A program made the position numbers and the translations under genes. Positions 26,115 to 36,327 of a DNA stretch of 64,000 bases are shown here, one piece after another. Positions within the stretch are counted from its first letter, which is position 1; each line of letters begins with the position of its first letter. The stretch is from Metarhizobium sp964253915 (GTDB lineage: Bacteria; Pseudomonadota; Alphaproteobacteria; Rhizobiales; Rhizobiaceae), in assembly GCF_964253915.1 (NCBI RefSeq), contig NZ_CAXUSG020000001.1:744001-808000 (forward strand), in the 5' to 3' direction. Below the pieces are notes generated by a model, which saw only the letters and a list, made by a program, of their open reading frames with translations, ran no database searches and was not told the origin of the DNA.

Positions 26115-26534
26115 ATGTCCGCCACAGCCGCCATCTTCTGGCCGATGGTCGCCCATGCGGCCCTGGTCTTCGGCCTCTACGGCCTGCTCGGCCTGCGCCG
26201 CGCCGCCATGGTCAAGCAGGGCAAGGCCTATATCGAACAGTTTCGCGAAAACCGCGACGAACCGGCCGAAAGCCTGGTGGTTCGCAACAATCTCGCCAAT
26301 CAGTTCGAACTGCCGGTGCTGTTCCACGTCTGCTGCCTGGCGCTTTATTTCGTCGAAGCCGACAACTTGCCGATGATTGCGCTGTCCTGGATCTTTGTCG
26401 TTTCCCGCTATGCCCACAGTTTCGTCCATGTCACCGGGAACCGCCTGTCGCGCCGCCAGCCGGCCTTCCTGGTCGGTTTCGTCACGCTTGGCCTGATGTG
26501 GGCCTGGTTCGCCGTTTGGCTGGCCATGAGCTGA
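26115..26534 (+). CDS. MAPEG family membrane protein
   Basis: 139 residues from ATG 26115, with GAAGGAAG (26103-26110) upstream. Four hydrophobic helices (about 5-25, 60-80, 82-98 and 115-137). MAPEG-type marks: after the first helix 'QGKAYIEQFRENRDEPAESLVVRNNLANQFELPVLFHVCC' (the Arg/Asn-rich glutathione-site helix, read in part), and 'IFVVSRYAHSFVHVTGNRLSRR'. MAPEG proteins include microsomal glutathione transferases, but many bacterial members are uncharacterised. It precedes the dienelactone-hydrolase gene by 98 bases on the same strand. Confidence 0.85.
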   Translation: MSATAAIFWPMVAHAALVFGLYGLLGLRRAAMVKQGKAYIEQFRENRDEPAESLVVRNNLANQFELPVLFHVCCLALYFVEADNLPMIALSWIFVVSRYAHSFVHVTGNRLSRRQPAFLVGFVTLGLMWAWFAVWLAMS

Positions 26535-26632
26535 TCGTGTCGCGGTAACGCGATTTTGTTCGCTGCCTGCCGGCGCCTGACCTATCTTCCCCGCTATCGA
26601 AACGTTGGACGCGATCGGAGGAGGCAGAAGCC

Positions 26633-27517
26633 ATGGACAGGCCGGATATCACCCAGGCGATGATCAACGCCTATGACGAATACACCCACCTGACACTCGA
26701 CCGCCGCCGCTTCATGGAAAAGTTGACGGCGCTGGCGGGATCGGGTGCTGCAGCGGCGGCGATCGCGCCGCTTCTCGCCGCCAGCAATGCCAGGGCCGAG
26801 ATCGTTCCGGCCGACGATGACCGGCTGGTTGCAGAAGACGTTACCTACCCCGGCGGCAAGGGCGAGATGAAGGGGTATCTCGTCAAGCCGAAGGGTGCTG
26901 CCGCGCCGCTTCCGGGCGTGCTGGTCATCCATGAAAACCGCGGCCTCAATCCGCATATCCGCGATGTCGCCCGCCGTCTGGCGCTGGAAGGTTTTGTGGC
27001 GCTTGCTGCCGATTTCCTCACCCCGTCAGGCGGAACGCCCGCCGACGAAGACAAGGCGCGGGACATGATCGGCAAGCTCGATCCCGCCGCCACGGTGGCG
27101 GATGCCGAAGCGAGCCGCGTCTATCTTACCGGCCTGCCGGATGGCAATGGCGCTGCCGGCGCCATGGGTTTCTGCTGGGGCGGCGGGCTCGTCAACCGGC
27201 TGGCCACCAAGTCTGCGGATCTCAAGGCCGGCGTCGCTTATTACGGCGCCCAGCCGCCGGCGGAGGATGTGCCCGGCATCAAGGCGGCGATGCTGCTGCA
27301 TTATGGCGGCCTGGACGAGCGCATCAATGCCGGGATCGAGGCCTATCGCGCAGCGCTGGAAGCAAACGGGAAGACCTTCGAGATCTATGTCTATGACGGC
27401 GTCAACCACGCCTTCAACAACGATACTTCGGCGGCTCGCTACGACAAGGCTGCCGCGGATCTCGCCTGGTCGCGCACCGTCGCCTTCCTGAAGAAATACG
27501 TGATCCTCGCCGCCTGA
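26633..27517 (+). CDS. Dienelactone hydrolase family protein with twin-arginine-like leader
   Basis: 294 residues. GGAGGAGG lies before ATG 26633. The leader 'LTLDRRRFMEKLTALAGSG' followed by an Ala-rich stretch resembles a Tat signal, placed about 20 residues in, with possible cleavage after 'SNARA' near residue 55. The alpha/beta-hydrolase domain has 'PLPGVLVIHENRGLNPHIRD', the nucleophile Cys in 'GFCWGG' near residue 181, the acid in 'YGGLDERIN' and the His in 'DGVNHAFNND', giving the Cys-Asp-His triad of dienelactone hydrolases. The exported form is common in alphaproteobacteria; natural substrate unknown. Confidence 0.9.
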   Translation: MDRPDITQAMINAYDEYTHLTLDRRRFMEKLTALAGSGAAAAAIAPLLAASNARAEIVPADDDRLVAEDVTYPGGKGEMKGYLVKPKGAAAPLPGVLVIHENRGLNPHIRDVARRLALEGFVALAADFLTPSGGTPADEDKARDMIGKLDPAATVADAEASRVYLTGLPDGNGAAGAMGFCWGGGLVNRLATKSADLKAGVAYYGAQPPAEDVPGIKAAMLLHYGGLDERINAGIEAYRAALEANGKTFEIYVYDGVNHAFNNDTSAARYDKAAADLAWSRTVAFLKKYVILAA

Positions 27518-27699
27518 CGGGGCGTCGAAAACGGGGAGAGTGGTTGGCAGCCGTGTCCACTGCGATTTTTTCAGGAGAATGGTTCGATCGGTAAAAGGCG
27601 ACCGTTTTGTTTCAGGAAGTATGAACCTGCCGGTGCCATAGAGTGACAGCTTGTCTCACTTCGGCACATAAGCATTTCCATATTTTCGTATAGGCGCAT

Positions 27700-28332
27700 A
27701 TGAACCGTTCGGACGATACTCCTCGCGTGAGTTACCGCAGGAAACCGCAGCAGGACCGCAGCATGCAGCGCGTGGAGGCGATCCTCCAGGCGGCCGAGAC
27801 CCTGATCGGCATGCACGGCATCGCCGGCCTGAAAATGACGGAAATTGCCCGCGAGGCGCAGGTGCCGGTCGGCTCGCTCTACCAGTATTTTCCCGATCGC
27901 GGCGCCATTGTCGCTGCCCTGTTCGAGAGGATGGCGGCGGGCGTGCATACCCAGCTTGAAGGCGCTTTCGAAGGCGTTTCCTCAGTGCAGGAGGCCAGCG
28001 ACCGGATCGACGGCATTATCGACTGGTATTACAGCGAATACCGCGAGCAGCCGACCCTGCGCCAGATCCTCTCGAGCACCGAAAGCGATCCGGAACTGAT
28101 GCGCCTCAACGTTGCCGACAGCAAGCGGGTCGGAGACACGATCCATTCCGCCATCCGTCACCTGCTGCCTGTCACGACCGGCATCGACATGGAGGCGAGG
28201 GCGTTTCTTTTCAGCCACCTCGTCGGCAACCTGGTGCTGATGTCGCTGATAACCGAGCCGGCGATGGCGCAACGCCTGCTCACCGAATGGAAGCTGATCA
28301 TCCGGGCATCGCTGTTTGCCGAAAATCCCTGA
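27700..28332 (+). CDS. TetR family transcriptional regulator
   Basis: 210 residues. The N-terminal HTH (about residues 18-65) reads 'QDRSMQRVEAILQAAETLIG', 'GIAGLKMTEIAREAQVPVGSLYQYFPDRGAIV', the standard TetR signature. The ligand-binding half has the TetR_C pattern with 'GIIDWYYSEYREQPTLRQILSSTESDPELM'. The frame begins at ATG 27700; the ribosome-binding site is poor (TAGGCG). It stands alone between the hydrolase gene and the convergent LysR gene (15 bp gap). Target unknown; the 182-bp upstream gap may hold its own operator. Confidence 0.9.
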   Translation: MNRSDDTPRVSYRRKPQQDRSMQRVEAILQAAETLIGMHGIAGLKMTEIAREAQVPVGSLYQYFPDRGAIVAALFERMAAGVHTQLEGAFEGVSSVQEASDRIDGIIDWYYSEYREQPTLRQILSSTESDPELMRLNVADSKRVGDTIHSAIRHLLPVTTGIDMEARAFLFSHLVGNLVLMSLITEPAMAQRLLTEWKLIIRASLFAENP

Positions 28333-28347
28333 TCGCGGCGGCTTTTC

Positions 28348-29298
28348 TCACCAGCCCGGCAGCATGTGGCCGGCCCTGAGCCGCGGGTAGCGCGGATAGG
28401 CCTTCACCTCGCCTTCCAGATCGTCGTTGACGTTGGCGGGCGTGATGTTGTCGAGGCAGGCGGCGATATGGTTGGTGATGGCGCTCATCAGCGACGAGGA
28501 AAATCCCGGCCGTTTCATGATGCCAATCTGCACCGGCGGCAGGGCCGGGAAGCCGTCATTCTGGCTGAGCACCTTCATGCCCGGGCGCAGCGCCGATTCC
28601 GGCAGCACCGAGACCGCCATGCCGGCCAGCACGGCCGCCGCCACCACGGTGGACGACCAACTGGTGAACAGGATCTGGTGTTCGCGGCCGACACCGTCGA
28701 GCGCCGAGCAGGCGAGCTGCCGCCACAGGCAATCACGTCTTCCGACCGCCAGCGGAACCGGCGCGTCGTCGCGCAGCGGGTGGTTGGCGGAGCTGACCCA
28801 GCACAAAGGCTCGGTGCGCACCACATCCGACATGCGTTCGCGCGGATTGTGGGTGACCAGCGCAATATCCAGTTCGCCGCGCGACATCTTTTCCGCCAGG
28901 TCGACGGATGGTTCGCAGACGATGTAAAGCTCGACATTCGGATGCGTCTTGGCAAACCGGCCGATGATCTCCGGCATGTAGCGGTCGGCGTAGTCGTCGG
29001 GCGTGCCGATCCTGAGCGTGCCTTCCAGCCGGTTGTCGTCGAAGGCGGCGATCGCCTCGTTGTTCAGGCGGATGATCCGGCGGGCATAATTGAGGAGCTT
29101 TTCGCCCTCCGTCGTCATGCGGATGCCGCGGCCGTCCTTGGCAAAGAGCTGCTTGCCGACACGCTCCTCCAGCCGGCGCATCTGCATCGACACGGCGGAC
29201 TGCGTCTTGAAGACGCGATCCGCAGCCTTGGTGAAGCTGCCAGTGTCGACGATGGCGATGAAGGTCTGCAACTGATCGATATCGAGCGGCGAGGACAT
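28348..29298 (-). CDS. LysR family regulator, divergent to a DUF1127 gene
   Basis: 316 residues from ATG 29298; ATG 29310 is a possible alternative. The LysR HTH is clear: 'LDIDQLQTFIAIVDTGSFTKAADRVFKTQSAVSMQMRRLEERVG' region at residues 5-48. The effector domain starts near 92 ('GTLRIGTPDDYADRYMPEIIGRF'). The N-terminal pattern and the 'GTPDDYADR' motif resemble the LsrB/VtlR-related subgroup of rhizobia, which includes regulators of small DUF1127 proteins; membership is an inference. The gene is divergent from the DUF1127 gene at 29500 with a 201-bp gap containing half-sites ATTGAT and ATCAAT. Confidence 0.9.
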   Translation of the reverse strand: MSSPLDIDQLQTFIAIVDTGSFTKAADRVFKTQSAVSMQMRRLEERVGKQLFAKDGRGIRMTTEGEKLLNYARRIIRLNNEAIAAFDDNRLEGTLRIGTPDDYADRYMPEIIGRFAKTHPNVELYIVCEPSVDLAEKMSRGELDIALVTHNPRERMSDVVRTEPLCWVSSANHPLRDDAPVPLAVGRRDCLWRQLACSALDGVGREHQILFTSWSSTVVAAAVLAGMAVSVLPESALRPGMKVLSQNDGFPALPPVQIGIMKRPGFSSSLMSAITNHIAACLDNITPANVNDDLEGEVKAYPRYPRLRAGHMLPGW

Positions 29299-29317
29299 GG
29301 GATCATCCATAAAATCG

Positions 29318-29358
29318 ATTGATGATTGATATTAGAAACATTCGTTGGACTGATCAAT
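29318..29358. promoter_or_regulatory. Candidate LysR operator between LysR and DUF1127 genes
   Basis: ATTGAT occurs at 29318-29323 and 29325-29330 and the inverse ATCAAT at 29353-29358, 20 bases after the start of the LysR gene. AT-rich interrupted dyads of this kind are typical LysR sites. It overlaps the region where the LysR promoter should be, so autorepression is possible. Seen by eye only. Confidence 0.35.
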
Positions 29359-29499
29359 ACGTTTTTGACATTCTGATCCTGCAAATCACGACAGCGACAG
29401 CGAACAGAAACCCTGACTGTTCGCGGTTTCTTACACGCCCCTCCTTCCGACCTCCGGGAGGGGCATGACTTTTTCGTGCCTGAAGAAAGGAACAGACCG

Positions 29500-29781
29500 A
29501 TGCGCACGACAGAACGGACGACCAGAATTGCGATAGCGCGCCCGACGGCTGCCGGCCGGACGAATATCCTGTGGGCCATGCTGACTTCCGTTTATCGTGC
29601 CATCCGCAACCGCGTGGAACTCAATCGGTTGCAGGATCTCGACGATCACCAGCTCCTCGATATCGGCTTGACGCGCAGCGATGTCCGGCAGGCGGCGACC
29701 TCGACCTTCTTCGAGGACCCGTTCCTGGAACTGCGGACCACCGCCCGCAACCGCGCCCGGCGCATGGAACGGACGCGCTGA
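29500..29781 (+). CDS. DUF1127 small basic protein
   Basis: 93 residues from ATG 29500, with AAGAAAGGAA before it. The C-terminal half carries the DUF1127 (YjiS-like) core 'LNRLQDLDDHQLLDIGLTRSDVRQA', an arginine-rich helix-turn-helix-like motif. In Agrobacterium and Rhodobacter such proteins affect RNA turnover, small-RNA action and phosphate or carbon metabolism. Here it has an N-terminal extension of ~35 residues rich in Arg/Thr and ends 'RNRARRMERTR'. It is followed by a strong terminator, so it is a monocistronic gene probably controlled by the divergent LysR regulator. Confidence 0.88.
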   Translation: MRTTERTTRIAIARPTAAGRTNILWAMLTSVYRAIRNRVELNRLQDLDDHQLLDIGLTRSDVRQAATSTFFEDPFLELRTTARNRARRMERTR

Positions 29782-29829
29782 TTTTTTGAAGTTTCCCCGC
29801 AGGGTGATAGCCAATAAGCCCTGCTCTTT

Positions 29830-29869
29830 ACCCGGTGACTGGACCCAAGAGCCGTCACCGGGTTTTTTT
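29830..29869 (+). terminator. Intrinsic terminator after the DUF1127 gene
   Basis: ACCCGGTGAC (29830-29839) and GTCACCGGGT (29854-29863) form a perfect 10-bp stem, followed at once by seven Ts (29863-29869). This is the clearest rho-independent terminator in the window and fits an abundant short transcript from the DUF1127 gene. Confidence 0.9.
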
Positions 29870-30059
29870 ATGCTTTCGGAAAATGGAAGGTGGGCTTCGG
29901 ACGCAGGCCATCTCTGTGGTCGGGATGGCGCCGGATGAGCGTTCCTGTCGCTCAAATGACCACGGATCGCTGTGGTTGGGACAGCGATCCATTGCGGTCG
30001 ACGGTAGAGATAGGATGGCTTGCGAAGACAGATCGGGCTTTGCCTGACAGTGTCGGTGC

Positions 30060-30815
30060 TTAGATCGAGCCAATGTCGTTGTGCGTTTGCATCGTGCCGT
30101 TGAAGGGGTTCATAAAGGGGTTTTCGCCCTGTCCGGCAAAGGCTTGTGTGGCCAAAGAGCTCAATTCGCCTGCGGTCATGCGCGTCCTGATGTTGCGAAT
30201 GACGGTGACGCCTTCGGGTTTGTGCAGTGGCATGGATTTGTTCAGGCATACCATGATCATCGCGAAGTTGTCTTTCAGCTTCGGATTGACGATGGACTTG
30301 AAATCCGCAAAGGTGACCTTGCCTCTCATGCCAAGTCGCGCATAAGTTGTGTTAACTTTATCGTATATATATTGCCTGTTGCTGTTATTCTTAAGCACTG
30401 TTGCTTTGGAGATGGCGGCGAAAAATTGAGCGATGTTGTAGGAGTCGTGGATGAATCCCTGCTTCCCGCGCTCGACAGACCATTGCAAGAACTGGCCGAC
30501 CTTCTTCGCGCCGCCCATGACGGGCTTTGAGTGGTACCCGGCCACGATGCAGAGGCCGCAGCCATTGCCTGTTATGATCTGAGTCTGGTCAATTTTTGCC
30601 AGGCCCCTCTTCATCGTTTCCGCATTTTTTGCAAACAGGATCAGCGAGTCATTTTCGGTAATCACGGATGGATGAAGGGGATTGGTTTCCTTTTTACCGC
30701 CACCGGCACCATCGTTGATCAGGTTCGGTCCCATTTGAAACTTTGAGCACGTCTCGACGTCGAAGCCCTTCTTATGAAGGTCACCGACAAAAATGCCGTT
30801 TTGCACGATTCTCAT
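30060..30815 (-). CDS. Orphan protein of unknown function, AT-richer than neighbours
   Basis: 251 residues from ATG 30815, with GTGAG at 30823-30827; a GTG at 30827 would add four residues. No family recognised. No signal peptide or membrane helix. It contains a small Cys/His cluster ('GNGCGLCIVAGYHSKP' near residues 83-98), 'WSVERGKQGFIHDSYNIAQF' and several Gly/Asn-rich turns ('MGPNLINDGAGGGKKE'). The tail is 'GENPFMNPFNGTMQTHND'. The region is AT-richer than the chromosome around it and is flanked by a gene-free 0.5 kb stretch, which suggests acquired DNA. Possible roles (enzyme, toxin, effector) cannot be separated from sequence alone. Confidence 0.65.
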   Translation of the reverse strand: MRIVQNGIFVGDLHKKGFDVETCSKFQMGPNLINDGAGGGKKETNPLHPSVITENDSLILFAKNAETMKRGLAKIDQTQIITGNGCGLCIVAGYHSKPVMGGAKKVGQFLQWSVERGKQGFIHDSYNIAQFFAAISKATVLKNNSNRQYIYDKVNTTYARLGMRGKVTFADFKSIVNPKLKDNFAMIMVCLNKSMPLHKPEGVTVIRNIRTRMTAGELSSLATQAFAGQGENPFMNPFNGTMQTHNDIGSI

Positions 30816-31312
30816 ATGAAATCTCACTATCGCTAAATAGGATCTAATGATTTTTCTATTCAGCTATCATAAATTCTTACTAATTCAACGGAAATCAAAG
30901 TATAAAAACTCAAAACCGAAATTTTGTATAAATGCCTCAAATTTGTACAACGATTAATAGAGATATATTATGAAATATAATTCTGTATTTAGAAGATAAT
31001 CGTCCGATGGGCGGAAATGTATTTCGTTGTTTTGCGAAGAATTTTGAGTATCGGCGATTGTCGAGAAGCTGATGTACCGAGCATTTACACATTTCCATGC
31101 TCTGAAGGAGGTTTGCCGCCGGCCGGAGAAAGAAGGCGCACCCGCTTGTCCTTTCGGCCGCAACAGAAATGCCATCAAGGTCGTATTGCCGGGCAATACG
31201 AGACACCACGCATCTGCATGGTCGATCAGAGTCTGTGATGAAGAAGGCAAGCTTGCGTTCGAAGTGGCGGGTCTTCACGCGCCAATTGCGCCTGAGATCC
31301 GAAAGCTTCGCC
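30816..31312. other. AT-rich stretch without a supportable gene
   Basis: About 500 bases. The part 30830-31030 is the most AT-rich in the window. Short frames on both strands lack starts with ribosome-binding sites and look random. It presumably carries the promoter of the orphan gene on the minus strand; the right part (31080-31310) is GC-richer and may be decayed coding sequence. No repeats or integrase remnants were recognised. Confidence 0.5.
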
Positions 31313-32185
31313 TCAGTCGTTCGACGGCTTTTTCGCTGCCGCATCGTCGCCGGCCGGGCGGTAGGTTTCGAAGATCGACTCCAGGCTTTTCTGGTAGCTC
31401 TTCTGCACTTCCAGCCCGCTGTCGAACATCGCGTTCAGCATATCGGAAAATTGCGATTGTTCCGGCGGCGCTTGCGGTTTGGCGGTTTCCGGCTTCGGCG
31501 CCGCCGCCGTTCCGGTAAAACCGGCCGCCATCATGTCCTGGAAGGCCTTGGCGAAGGGATTGTCGGCAAAGGGGTTGGCGGCCGGTTGCGGCTGCTCGGC
31601 TTTCGGTGCGGCAAACATCGCCTGCATGGCCTGAGTGAACGGATTGTCGAAGATGCTCGCCTGCGGCTCCGGCTTGGATTTCGGAACCATGCCGGTGGTT
31701 TCCAGCCATTGCTGCATCATGCCGGCCATCGGCGTGTTGGCGAAGGGATTGGTGCCTGGCATCTGCCCGGTCGATTGTTTCAGGATGCCGCCCATCAGCA
31801 TGTCGGCCATGGCCGGCAGCATTTGCTTCAACACTTCCTGCCCGACGCCGGTCATCTGCGCCACCTGCGCGGCGATGGCGCGGGAAACGTCCTTGGAACC
31901 GAAGATCTGCCCGAGGATGGTGTTGCCGTCGGCGATGCCCTGCGGGGTGAAGGCCTTGCTCATGTCTTCGAAATATCGGGCATAGTTGCCGGAGGCGGCC
32001 GCCTGCATCAGCGCGCTGAAATCGTAAGGATTGGTGCTGCTGCGTTTCAGCCCGGAGGAAAATGCCGGCATCAGCGCCGCCATTGCCTTGGCTGCTTGTT
32101 CCTGGGCAAGATTGAACTGCCCGGCCATCGCCTCCATGGCTGCGCCGTTCTGGGCCCGCATCATCATGTCGAAGAGAGGCAGCAT
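31313..32185 (-). CDS. DUF937-like protein, Met/Ala/Pro-rich
   Basis: 290 residues. The N-terminal ~130 residues fit the DUF937 pattern ('AAKAMAALMPAFSSGLKR', 'TPQGIADGNTILGQIFGSKDVSRAIAAQVAQMTG', 'MLPAMADMLMGGI'), a family named only by domain. The middle and end are low-complexity, with repeated 'NPFA' units ('TNPFANTPMAG', 'DNPFTQAMQAMF', 'NPFADNPFAKAFQDMM') and Pro/Ala spacers, and a final helix 'FDSGLEVQKSYQKSLESIFETYRP'. The repeated NPF-type motifs look like short linear docking sites. It stands alone with a 124-bp gap to gshA. Confidence 0.78.
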   Translation of the reverse strand: MLPLFDMMMRAQNGAAMEAMAGQFNLAQEQAAKAMAALMPAFSSGLKRSSTNPYDFSALMQAAASGNYARYFEDMSKAFTPQGIADGNTILGQIFGSKDVSRAIAAQVAQMTGVGQEVLKQMLPAMADMLMGGILKQSTGQMPGTNPFANTPMAGMMQQWLETTGMVPKSKPEPQASIFDNPFTQAMQAMFAAPKAEQPQPAANPFADNPFAKAFQDMMAAGFTGTAAAPKPETAKPQAPPEQSQFSDMLNAMFDSGLEVQKSYQKSLESIFETYRPAGDDAAAKKPSND

Positions 32186-32309
32186 CGGAGTTCCTTTCCC
32201 GGAGCGGTGCGATTTGCGCCACTATAGCTGGAAAAGGTTAGGCGCAAACCGGTTTTTGCCGTAGCGCCCGGGCCGGACACAGCTATTTCTGCATCCGGCC
32301 GTTTTCGCT

Positions 32310-33683
<1,374 letters not shown>

Positions 33684-33819
33684 GGACAAACCTTGCACAC
33701 GAGGAGGCACCCGCTTCTCCGGAAGCGGGCCGGTAGGGTGGAGTGGACCGGATTGATAAACCGCGCAAGTGAAAATCTTTTATGCGTGGATCAAAAAAAA
33801 CGGAAGCCGATTTGAGTGG

Positions 33820-34557
33820 CTATCGCCAGTCGCCGATCGCCGCCTGGATGACCGCCATGGCGGCAACGGCGGCGGTATCGGCACGCAGGATGCGCGGTCC
33901 GAGCGGGATCGCCGTGACGAAATCGAGCGACCGCAGGAGGGCCTGTTCGTCTTCCGAAAAACCACCTTCCGGGCCGACCAGAAGCGCCAGGTTCCGTTCC
34001 TTGATGTTCGCAAGCAGCGGCAGCGGGTTCTGGCCGGCGTCACCCTCGTCGCAATAGATGATGCGGCGGTTGCCCGGCCAGCTTTCGAGAAGATCCTGCA
34101 GCTTCTTCGGCTGCGCGACCGTCGGAATGCCGAGGATGCCGCATTGTTCGGCGGCTTCGATGACATTGGCCTCCAGCCGTTCGATGCTGTTGATGCGGCC
34201 CTGCACATGCTGGGTCATCACCGGCTGCAACACGCCGGCGCCCATTTCGACGGCCTTCTGCACCAGGTAATCGAGCCTGCCGACCTTCAACGGGGCAAAA
34301 AGATAATGGAGATCGGACGGTGCCGGCTGCGGGCGAACCTGTTCCAGCGGCAGGAACTGGATGCGCTTGCGGGTCGGAAAGGTGAGTTTCGCCTTCCATT
34401 CGCCGTCGCGGCCGTTGAACAGCAGGATCTCGCTGCCTTCTTCCGCGCGCAGCACGTTGGCGAGATAATGGACGTGTTCCTTGCCGGCTTCGATGGCAAC
34501 GTCCCTTTGCAGGGCCGCTTCTATGTAGAGCCGCTGCATTCGAAAATTGGCGCGCAT
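33820..34557 (-). CDS. rsmE: 16S rRNA (uracil1498-N3)-methyltransferase
   Basis: 245 residues from ATG 34557. It methylates U1498 in 16S rRNA using SAM through a knotted SPOUT fold. Visible: N-terminal PUA-like part ('HVHYLANVLRAEEGSEILLFNGRDGEW'), 'LFAPLKVGRLDYLVQKAVEMGAGVLQPVMTQH' and the SPOUT knot 'LALLVGPEGGFSEDEQALL' near residue 195 and 'IPLGPRILRADTAAVAA' near 220. All conserved motifs are present. It is 60 bases after the PiT phosphate permease gene and before gshA; rsmE-gshA adjacency is usual in rhizobia. Confidence 0.95.
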   Translation of the reverse strand: MRANFRMQRLYIEAALQRDVAIEAGKEHVHYLANVLRAEEGSEILLFNGRDGEWKAKLTFPTRKRIQFLPLEQVRPQPAPSDLHYLFAPLKVGRLDYLVQKAVEMGAGVLQPVMTQHVQGRINSIERLEANVIEAAEQCGILGIPTVAQPKKLQDLLESWPGNRRIIYCDEGDAGQNPLPLLANIKERNLALLVGPEGGFSEDEQALLRSLDFVTAIPLGPRILRADTAAVAAMAVIQAAIGDWR

Positions 34558-34617
34558 GCTATTTCCAGACCTTGAAGACATTTCGGGAAGCGGACCGTGA
34601 CGCCAGCATCGGCGGTC

Positions 34618-36123
34618 CTAGATGAACAGCGCGAACATAATCCAATAGAGGACCGCTGCAAGCGCTGCGGAAATGGGAACGGTAATCACCCAGGCGGCGC
34701 CGATGGTCATCAGGTGCGAGCGGCGCACCAGGTAACGCCGTCGGGTTTCGTCCGGATTGCGGTCCTCCGGTTCGGCGATGTCGAAATTGCCGGATTTTTG
34801 GCGCATGTATTCGATGCGCCGGCGGGAGTGGCGCGTGTACCATTCGCGGAAGAAGCCGACGCCGAACACCGCGCCGACGGCAATATGCGTCGAGCTGACG
34901 GGCAGGCCGAGCCAGGAGGCGACGATCACGGTAACGGCGGCCGACAGCGCGACGCAATAGGCGCGCATCGGGTTGAGCTTGGTGATCTGCTCGCCGACGA
35001 TGCGGATCAGCCTCGGTCCGAACAGCAGGAGACCGACCGAAATGCCGAGGGCGCCGATGGCCATCACCCAGAAAGGCACGGTCACCATCTCGGCCACATC
35101 GCGCGATTCCATCACCACATGCACGATGGCCGACAGCGGCCCGATGGCATTGGAGACGTCGTTGGCGCCATGTGCGAAGGACAAGAGCGCGGCGGAGAAG
35201 ATCAGCGGCAGCCGGAACAGCTTGCGCAGCGAATCGTTGCGGTTTTCCAGGCCGATCGATTGCCGGGCGATGAGCGGCCGCGCCGCCAGCCAGGAGGCAA
35301 ATCCGGCCGCAAGCCCCAGAGGTGCTGCCCAGGCAATCGGGATATGATTGATGTTGGCCGTCTGCAGTATGATGTAGGTGGCAAAGGACCCGACCATGAT
35401 GGCGACAAGGATCGGCACCCAGCGATTGGCGGCTGCGATCTTGTTTTCGCGATAGATGATCGTTTCCTTGAGAATATACAGGAAAAAGATGGCGATCAGG
35501 GCGCCCAGCACTGGCGACACGATCCAGCTGACGACGATCATGCCGATCGTCTCCCAGTTCACGAGATCGAAGCCGGTCGCCGCTATGCCTGCCCCCAACA
35601 CCGCTCCGACCATCGAATGCGTCGTGGAGACCGGCGCATTGAGCCAGGTGGCGAGGTTGATCCACAAGGCGGCGGCGGTCAGCGCCGCCATCATCAGCCA
35701 GGCCAGCGTGTTGGCATCGGGGATCACTTCGCGCGCCACGATACCGGAGGCGATGGTCTGCGTCACGGCGCCACCGGCAATCGTCGCGCCGAGGATTTCG
35801 AAGACCGCTGCCATCATCAGCGCGCCGGCCATGCTGATGGCGCGTGCGCCAACGGCCGCGCCGACGTTGTTGGTGACGTCGTTGGCGCCGATGTTCAGCG
35901 CCATGTAGGCCGCAAGCGCAGACGCGGCGATGATCAGCACCGCATCCGGCTGGTCGAACACGTAGACACCGGCAAAAAGCATGACCATGCCGAGGAACAG
36001 CACGGCAAGCCCCGGCGCAACCAGGCTGCGCAGGACGAACTTGGACGCGTCTTCGACAAAGGTCAGCTTGTCGAGATCCTTGTCGAGCGTCTTCTTCGTC
36101 AGTTGTTTCGGCTTGTTCGCCAT
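34618..36123 (-). CDS. PiT family inorganic phosphate transporter
   Basis: 501 residues with 10-12 membrane segments. The two PiT signature repeats are plain: 'NIGANDVTNNVGAAVG' near residue 77 and 'AHGANDVSNAIGPLSA' near 322; paired 'PVSTTHSMVGAVLGAG' and 'PVSSTHIAVGAVFGVG' segments also occur. This is the low-affinity, proton- or metal-phosphate-coupled type. The N-terminal ~30 residues are charged and cytoplasmic ('KPKQLTKKTLDKDLDKL'). No phoU-like partner (DUF47) gene is adjacent, which differs from the frequent pap-pit arrangement. Precedes rsmE by 60 bases. Confidence 0.95.
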   Translation of the reverse strand: MANKPKQLTKKTLDKDLDKLTFVEDASKFVLRSLVAPGLAVLFLGMVMLFAGVYVFDQPDAVLIIAASALAAYMALNIGANDVTNNVGAAVGARAISMAGALMMAAVFEILGATIAGGAVTQTIASGIVAREVIPDANTLAWLMMAALTAAALWINLATWLNAPVSTTHSMVGAVLGAGIAATGFDLVNWETIGMIVVSWIVSPVLGALIAIFFLYILKETIIYRENKIAAANRWVPILVAIMVGSFATYIILQTANINHIPIAWAAPLGLAAGFASWLAARPLIARQSIGLENRNDSLRKLFRLPLIFSAALLSFAHGANDVSNAIGPLSAIVHVVMESRDVAEMVTVPFWVMAIGALGISVGLLLFGPRLIRIVGEQITKLNPMRAYCVALSAAVTVIVASWLGLPVSSTHIAVGAVFGVGFFREWYTRHSRRRIEYMRQKSGNFDIAEPEDRNPDETRRRYLVRRSHLMTIGAAWVITVPISAALAAVLYWIMFALFI

Positions 36124-36327
36124 GCGTCTCCAGAACCTGCTACGGCATCGTGATCAGGGACGGCCGAAGCATCCCGTGAACGAACGCATGTCGCGCGGCG
36201 GGACGGCACAACGATTTCGCGATGGCGGCCTGCCTGAAAACAAGGATCCGAAGCGTGACAAGCGAATGTGAAAGATCGCGGCACGCTTTAAAGGTCTTGC
36301 CGTTTTTGTGCAACGGGGTGCGCCCGC

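Noticed and set aside
30937..31344. Minus-strand open frame of ~135 codons in the AT-rich gap
   Set aside because: Arg/Ser-rich N-terminus crossing into the DUF937 gene and AT-rich random C-terminus; no ribosome-binding site.
34597..36153. Open frame of ~518 codons antisense to the PiT transporter gene
   Set aside because: Composition is that of an antisense shadow; the opposite strand has complete PiT signatures.
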